Of a stretch of 9,852 nucleotides of DNA, positions 6,634-9,852 are shown one piece after another. The stretch comes from Gemmatimonadota bacterium (GTDB lineage Bacteria > Gemmatimonadota > Gemmatimonadetes > Gemmatimonadales > GWC2-71-9). The position numbers and the translations under genes are program-made. Positions within the stretch are counted from its first letter, which is position 1. Every line of letters begins with the position of its first letter. The DNA lies in the NCBI GenBank assembly GCA_029884275.1, contig JAOUIC010000029.1:1-9852 (forward strand). The letters run 5' to 3'. The notes under the pieces were generated by a model. That model was not told the origin of the DNA. It was given only the letters and a program-made list of their open reading frames with translations, and did not search any database.

Positions 6634-7788
6634 ATGGCACATTCAGACATCAAGCGTCTGCTCTCCCGTCTCGCGCGCGTGCGCACCGACCAGCACCGCG
6701 TCGTGAGCTGCTACCTCAAGGTCGAACCGCGTGATCGCGCTCGCGGCAAGTACCTCATCAAGCTGAAGAACCGGGTCCGCATCGTGGAGCAGGGCCTCGA
6801 TGCCCTCGACCTCCCGAAATCGGTGCGTGACGAGGTGACCGCGGACCTGAAGCGGATCTTCGACCAGCTCAGGGAGCCGGCGCGACTGCCGGCCACCCAG
6901 GGGCTCGCGGTCTTCGCCTGCGGTCCGCTCAAGCTCTTCGAGATGGTGGGGCTGCCGAGTGTGCACCGGTCGCGCCTGGCGGTCGAGCGCTCGCCGCTGG
7001 TGCGGGAGCTGGCGGCGGTGGAGGACGAAATCGGGACCCTGCTGACGGTGGTGCTGGACCGGACCGCCGCGCGGATCTTCGAGGTCTCGGCCTTCGGCGC
7101 GGAGGAACTGGAAGACATCCGGGCTGATGCTACCCGGGGCGGGCGCTACCGCCCCGACCGGCAGGGCTCTCCGGGCACCGGCGAGCATCAGTACAACAAC
7201 CGGATCCGGGAAGAGAAGCAGCGGCATTATGCGGTCATCGCGCAGCGCCTCTTCGAGCTGCACCGGAAGCGGCCGGTCCACGGGGTCGTCCTCGCCGGCC
7301 CGGGCAAGGAAGCCGGGGCGGTGGCGGCCTTCCTCCATCCGTATCTTGCCGAACGCCTGATGGGGGTCGTGAGCCTGAACCCGAAGGAAACCAGGGCGCC
7401 GCTGGTCTACGAGGCGACTCTGGCGACCCGGGCCGAGTTCGAGCGGGAGACCGAGCGCGAGCTCGCGCGCGGACTGGAGAACGCGCTGGGCGAGGGGTGG
7501 GCGGTCGACGGCGTGGCCGACACCCTCCGGGCGCTCGGCAGGGGACAGGTTCGAACCCTGCTGGTCAACGCCGATGCCCAGGGTGGCGGGTACCACTCCG
7601 CCACGACCGGTCGGCTCGCGCTGGACGAGCGGGAGCTGAGGGCCGATGGCGAGGTGCACCCCGTGCTGGACGTGGTTGACGAGGCGATCGAGGAGGCCCT
7701 GCGCCAGAGGGTGGAGGTCGAAGTCGTGTTCGACGAAAGCGCCAGCGCCGCCATCCACGGTCTGGCGGGGCTGCTCCGCTTCCGGTGA
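6634..7788 (+). CDS. Bacterial archaeo-eukaryotic release factor-like protein (baeRF family, eRF1/Vms1-related)
   Basis: 384-aa soluble protein with the three-part layout of the bacterial eRF1-like (baeRF) families, related to aRF1/eRF1 and Vms1 and proposed to act in ribosome rescue or peptidyl-tRNA cleavage. Seen: N-terminal domain about 1-125 (HRVVSCYLKVEPRDRARGKY, QGLAVFACGPLKLFEMVGLP); middle domain about 130-265 with TVVLDRTAARIFEV, a basic Gly-rich loop 169-186 ending GSPGTGEHQ, helix NRIREEKQRHYAVIAQRLFE, and GVVLAGPGKEAGAVAAFLHP; and a C-terminal L7Ae/eRF1 domain-3-like part about 270-384 (RALGRGQVRTLLV, VLDVVDEAIEEAL). The GEHQ loop sits where eRF1 has GGQ. At 320-326 (YHSATTG) the Cys-x2-Cys knuckle I would expect in relatives is replaced by Ser/Thr. 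The start at 6634 has no clear Shine-Dalgarno sequence and follows a palindrome. Its stop overlaps the HAD start (GTGA). The family call rests on remembered pattern; the exact subfamily is unsure. Confidence 0.7.
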   Translation: MAHSDIKRLLSRLARVRTDQHRVVSCYLKVEPRDRARGKYLIKLKNRVRIVEQGLDALDLPKSVRDEVTADLKRIFDQLREPARLPATQGLAVFACGPLKLFEMVGLPSVHRSRLAVERSPLVRELAAVEDEIGTLLTVVLDRTAARIFEVSAFGAEELEDIRADATRGGRYRPDRQGSPGTGEHQYNNRIREEKQRHYAVIAQRLFELHRKRPVHGVVLAGPGKEAGAVAAFLHPYLAERLMGVVSLNPKETRAPLVYEATLATRAEFERETERELARGLENALGEGWAVDGVADTLRALGRGQVRTLLVNADAQGGGYHSATTGRLALDERELRADGEVHPVLDVVDEAIEEALRQRVEVEVVFDESASAAIHGLAGLLRFR

Positions 7789-8516
7789 GTCTCCGCGCGA
7801 TCCTGTTCGACGCGGGCAACACGCTCCTCTTTCTCGACTATCCCCGTCTGGCCACGGCGGTGGCGCGGGCGACGGGAGTGAACCTGACGGCCGACCTGCT
7901 CGCCGAGAAGGGGGAGGAGGCCGCCGCGATGCTGGAGCGGAGCGATGGCACCGACCGGGAGCGGGCGTCCCGGTTCCTGGAGACGCTCTTCCGGCTGGGG
8001 GGGGTGCCGGCCGAGCAGAATGAGATCGTCCGGACCACCCTGCTGGAGCTGCACCGGGTGCGCCATCTCTGGGGCCGGGTGGACCCGACGACCGGGCCCG
8101 CGCTCGAGCGACTGGCCGGTGCGGGGTACCGCCTGGGCGTGGTGTCCAACAGCGACGGCCGGGCCGAGGAGGCGCTGATCGCGCTGGACCTGCGGCGCCA
8201 TTTCGAGTTCGTGGTGGACTCGCACCTGGTCGGCGTCGAGAAGCCGGACCCGCGGATTTTCGGCCTCGCGCTGGAGCGTATGGGAGTGGCCCCCTCGGAG
8301 GCGCTGTACGTGGGGGACCTGTACGAAATCGACGTAGTCGGGGCGCGACGGGCGGGGCTCGACGTGATCCTGCTCGACCCGCGGGGCCGCCAGCGACACC
8401 GGGACGTGCGGACCGCGGCCAGCATCGCCGACGTGGTGGCCATGGTGCTCAGTGGTCACCAGGCCGCCAGCCCGCAGGCAGGGCCAGCGAACCAGATTGG
8501 GGAGAGGAGACCATGA
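7785..8516 (+). CDS. HAD-superfamily hydrolase with variant motif I (DxGNT)
   Basis: 243-aa cytoplasmic HAD hydrolase with an alpha-helical C1 cap (about 18-95). Motif I is FDAGNTL (nucleophile Asp9), motif II VVSNSDGR (Ser121), motif III Lys153 in VGVEKPDPRIFG, and motif IV YVGDLYEIDVVGA (Asp178, Asp183). The usual DxDGT acid/base Asp two residues after the nucleophile is Gly11 here. The substrate cannot be read from the sequence; small phosphorylated metabolites are typical for this group, and dehalogenase-like members also lack the second Asp. It starts with GTG at 7785 inside the last codons of the baeRF gene (GTGA overlap) with no evident Shine-Dalgarno sequence, implying translational coupling. 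It ends in an ATGA overlap with the mutase small subunit. The last roughly 20 residues (after 222) look like a disordered tail, encoded partly by DNA that doubles as the ribosome binding site of the next gene. Confidence 0.88.
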   Translation: MSLRAILFDAGNTLLFLDYPRLATAVARATGVNLTADLLAEKGEEAAAMLERSDGTDRERASRFLETLFRLGGVPAEQNEIVRTTLLELHRVRHLWGRVDPTTGPALERLAGAGYRLGVVSNSDGRAEEALIALDLRRHFEFVVDSHLVGVEKPDPRIFGLALERMGVAPSEALYVGDLYEIDVVGARRAGLDVILLDPRGRQRHRDVRTAASIADVVAMVLSGHQAASPQAGPANQIGERRP

Positions 8517-8935
8517 GCAGGAAGACAGCCATTCGCCCGATCCGGGTGCTGGTCGCGAAGCCGGGGCTCGACGGCCACGATCGGGGTGCCAAGGTGGTCG
8601 CGGCGGCGCTCCGCGATGCCGGGATGGAAGTCATCTACACCGGACTGCATCAGACGCCGGAGATGATCGCCACCGCGGCGGTGCAGGAGGATGTCGACGT
8701 GGTGGGGCTCTCGATTCTCTCCGGCGCCCACATGACGCTCTTCCCGCGGGTCCGGAAGCTGCTGGACGAGTCGGGCCGTCCCGACATCCTCGTCACCGGC
8801 GGGGGAATCATCCCGACCGAAGACATGGATGAGCTTGCCCGCCAGGGCATCGGCAAGCTCTTCGGGCCCGGAACCCCGACGGGAGACCTCATCGCCTATA
8901 TCCAGGAGTGGGCGGTGGAGAAGCGGCAGGACTGA
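8513..8935 (+). CDS. Acyl-CoA mutase small subunit, cobalamin-binding
   Basis: 140-aa stand-alone B12-binding domain that carries adenosylcobalamin for the large subunit at 4886. It has the base-off/His-on signature DGHDRG at 20-25: His22 is the lower cobalt ligand, and Asp20 and Lys16 match Asp608 and Lys604 of Propionibacterium methylmalonyl-CoA mutase. The other two nucleotide-loop motifs are LSILSG (66-71) and VTGGGIIP (94-101). The strand-loop phrase VIYTGLHQTPE and the C-terminal LFGPGTPTGDLIAYI also fit. Length matches small subunits of split mutases (about 130-145 aa). ATG 8513 overlaps the HAD stop (ATGA) and has a good AGGAG at 8505-8509, 3 nt from the start or slightly more with alternative pairing. 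It is unusual that two unrelated genes separate it from its partner. Confident as a mutase small subunit rather than a methionine synthase-type corrinoid protein, because no helical cap domain is present. Confidence 0.95.
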   Translation: MSRKTAIRPIRVLVAKPGLDGHDRGAKVVAAALRDAGMEVIYTGLHQTPEMIATAAVQEDVDVVGLSILSGAHMTLFPRVRKLLDESGRPDILVTGGGIIPTEDMDELARQGIGKLFGPGTPTGDLIAYIQEWAVEKRQD

Positions 8936-9015
8936 CCCCCGCGCGCTAGAATGCCGGGAGGACTCTCGGGGTCCTAGGCGTGGGTTCCCCTCGACTCCGT
9001 CCGGGAGGTACGACG
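8936..9015. other. 80-nt gap separating the mutase operon from the membrane-protein cassette, with a small stem-loop
   Basis: This is the largest same-strand gap in the window. It holds an inverted repeat AGGACTC (8959-8965) / GGGTCCT (8969-8975) with a 3-nt loop, including one G-T pair, but no T-run, so it is a weak candidate for a transcript end or processing site. TAGAAT at 8947-8952 resembles a -10 box but has no matching -35. GGGAGGT at 9003-9009 is the Shine-Dalgarno site of the next gene. Confidence 0.35.
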
Positions 9016-9234
9016 ATGCAAGGTGTCGCGGGCGTCCTCGTGCGCGCCGCCAGCTGGTACGGCGTGGCAGGGCTGCTCTTCGGGATCTGGTTTGCCTGGC
9101 GGGGCGCCGGTCAGGTCGACCCGGTGGCCCGAGCGGGCTCACCCGGTTTCCGCCTGCTCATCCTCCCCGGTGCGGCCCTTCTCTGGCCCTGGCTGGCCGT
9201 TCGCCTGCTACGGGGGGAGGGGAGGGCGGCATGA
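9016..9234 (+). CDS. Small membrane protein with two TM segments, unknown function
   Basis: 72-aa protein, not assigned to a named family. Two hydrophobic segments, about 12-29 (ASWYGVAGLLFGIWFAW) and about 45-63 (FRLLILPGAALLWPWLAV), are separated by a short polar loop, and the protein ends in a basic tail (RLLRGEGR), so both ends probably face the cytoplasm. ATG 9016 is preferred over an in-frame GTG at 8980 because GGGAGGT lies 6 nt upstream. Its stop overlaps the next start (ATGA), and the three genes from here to the right edge form a coupled unit. The Trp-rich helices and cassette position suggest an accessory subunit of a membrane complex; that is inference. Confidence 0.7.
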   Translation: MQGVAGVLVRAASWYGVAGLLFGIWFAWRGAGQVDPVARAGSPGFRLLILPGAALLWPWLAVRLLRGEGRAA

Positions 9235-9689
9235 TCCGCCGGCTCCGGCGACGACATCTGGTGTTCGGTGTCTCGGTTCTCGCCACGGCCCCCGCGCTGA
9301 TCGCGCTGGCGATCGTGGTCCGTGCAGCCGAGCCTCGGAACGAGGCCATGCCCGGCCAGGATGCTGGCGCGCCCGGGACCCACCTCGTCGGGCTACCCGT
9401 CGAATTCAGGCTCGACTCCACCGCCGGCACGTTCACCTTCCGCGCGACCGAGCCACTGCATCTTCCCGACCCTCTCCTCTACTGGGCCGCGACCCTGCCC
9501 AGCGACTCGGCGATACCGGCCGGCGCACTCCTCCTTGGTTCCCTCTCACCGGATCGGTTCACCTCCGCTGGTGCTCCCCTGTCGGCGCTGGCGCCGGGTG
9601 GCGTCTTGCTGATCTGGGACGGGGGGCACGGCCGGTTCGTTACGAATGGCCCCGCTGGTCTTCGGCTCGGCGGGGGGAGGGCGCCATGA
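9231..9689 (+). CDS. Membrane-anchored exported protein, unknown function
   Basis: 152-aa protein. A strongly basic N-terminus (MIRRLRRRH) precedes one hydrophobic helix at about 11-31, giving an uncleaved anchor or signal sequence with the rest outside the inner membrane. The exported part (about 45-140) is rich in predicted beta strands: VGLPVEFRLDS, GTFTFRATEPLHLPD, PLLYWAATLP, AGALLLGSLS, GGVLLIWDGGHGRFV. It ends in a Gly-rich tail. No Cys and no haem- or copper-binding motif was seen. The start at 9231 overlaps the previous stop and has a strong purine-rich ribosome site (GGGGAGGGGAGGG) just upstream. Its stop overlaps the next start at 9686. I do not recognise a named domain. Confidence 0.7.
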   Translation: MIRRLRRRHLVFGVSVLATAPALIALAIVVRAAEPRNEAMPGQDAGAPGTHLVGLPVEFRLDSTAGTFTFRATEPLHLPDPLLYWAATLPSDSAIPAGALLLGSLSPDRFTSAGAPLSALAPGGVLLIWDGGHGRFVTNGPAGLRLGGGRAP

Positions 9690-9852
9690 GCGACCGCTAC
9701 GTCGCCGTCAACTGGAACCGGCAGAAACGGATCTACGATGCGCTGATTGGCGTGGGGGTCCTCGTATCGATGGGAGCCTTCGTCGGCATCACGGCGATCC
9801 TCTTCCCGGACGCCACCGCGGAGTCGATGCTCATCCGGGGACTGGGCCTCAC
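9686..9852 (+). CDS. N-terminus of an integral membrane protein (3' truncated by window edge), possibly ferric-reductase-like
   Basis: 55 codons are visible with no stop. ATG 9686 overlaps the preceding stop (ATGA) and follows GGGGGGAGG. The N-terminus MSDRYVAVNWNRQKRIYD is hydrophilic and cytoplasmic-looking, then a hydrophobic helix at about 18-40 (ALIGVGVLVSMGAFVGITAI) leads into FPDATAESMLIRGLG. The opening resembles, from memory, bacterial ferric-reductase-like transmembrane (haem b) proteins, in which further helices with paired His would follow; that cannot be checked inside this window. Only 'membrane protein' is well supported. Confidence 0.6.
   Translation, partial: MSDRYVAVNWNRQKRIYDALIGVGVLVSMGAFVGITAILFPDATAESMLIRGLGL

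Noticed and set aside
6643..7758. 371-codon open frame on the minus strand opposite the baeRF gene
   Set aside because: Same shadow effect; no start signal, no recognisable motifs, and the plus-strand frame has clear domain structure and operon overlaps.
8947..8952. TAGAAT as a -10 box for the 9016 cassette
   Set aside because: The five-of-six match is attractive but no -35-like hexamer lies 16-18 nt upstream, so it is not called as a promoter.

Overview
The window is GC-rich bacterial DNA with dense, mostly co-directional genes and almost no intergenic space. A TonB-dependent outer-membrane receptor with a signal peptide and a C-terminal Trp shows a Gram-negative (diderm) cell. The N-terminal carboxypeptidase-regulatory-like domain on that receptor, the bacterial eRF1-like protein and the overall style would fit Gemmatimonadota or a related phylum. 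That taxonomic guess is inference; there is no rRNA marker here.

Layout. (1) 1-890, plus: C-terminal part of an MgtE-type Mg2+ transporter, cut by the left edge. (2) 894-3722, minus: a complete 942-aa TonB-dependent receptor, convergent with mgtE and only 3 nt from it. Its start, ribosome binding site and a plausible sigma70 promoter lie in the 135-nt divergent region 3723-3857. (3) 3858-8935, plus: a tightly packed five-gene run holding an adenosylcobalamin-dependent acyl-CoA mutase system: MeaB-type GTPase, mutase large (catalytic) subunit, a bacterial archaeo-eukaryotic-release-factor-like protein (baeRF), a HAD-family hydrolase, and the mutase small (B12-binding) subunit. Three of the four junctions are 4-nt stop/start overlaps (ATGA or GTGA). 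The fourth, between the large subunit and baeRF, is a 32-nt gap containing a perfect 16-bp palindrome. (4) 9016-9852, plus: three coupled membrane or exported proteins (72 aa with two TM segments; 152 aa with an N-terminal anchor; start of a further membrane protein cut by the right edge).

How the genes work together. The large subunit rearranges the acyl-CoA carbon skeleton, the small subunit carries the cobalamin, and the MeaB GTPase is expected to gate cofactor loading and protect the mutase. By motif alignment the two residues that set substrate choice in this family are Phe101 and Gln219. These are the isobutyryl-CoA mutase pair, not the Tyr/Arg pair of methylmalonyl-CoA mutase, so a methylmalonyl-CoA mutase label is probably wrong. 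The most unusual point is that a ribosome-rescue-like protein and a HAD hydrolase with an altered motif I sit, translationally coupled, between the two mutase subunits.
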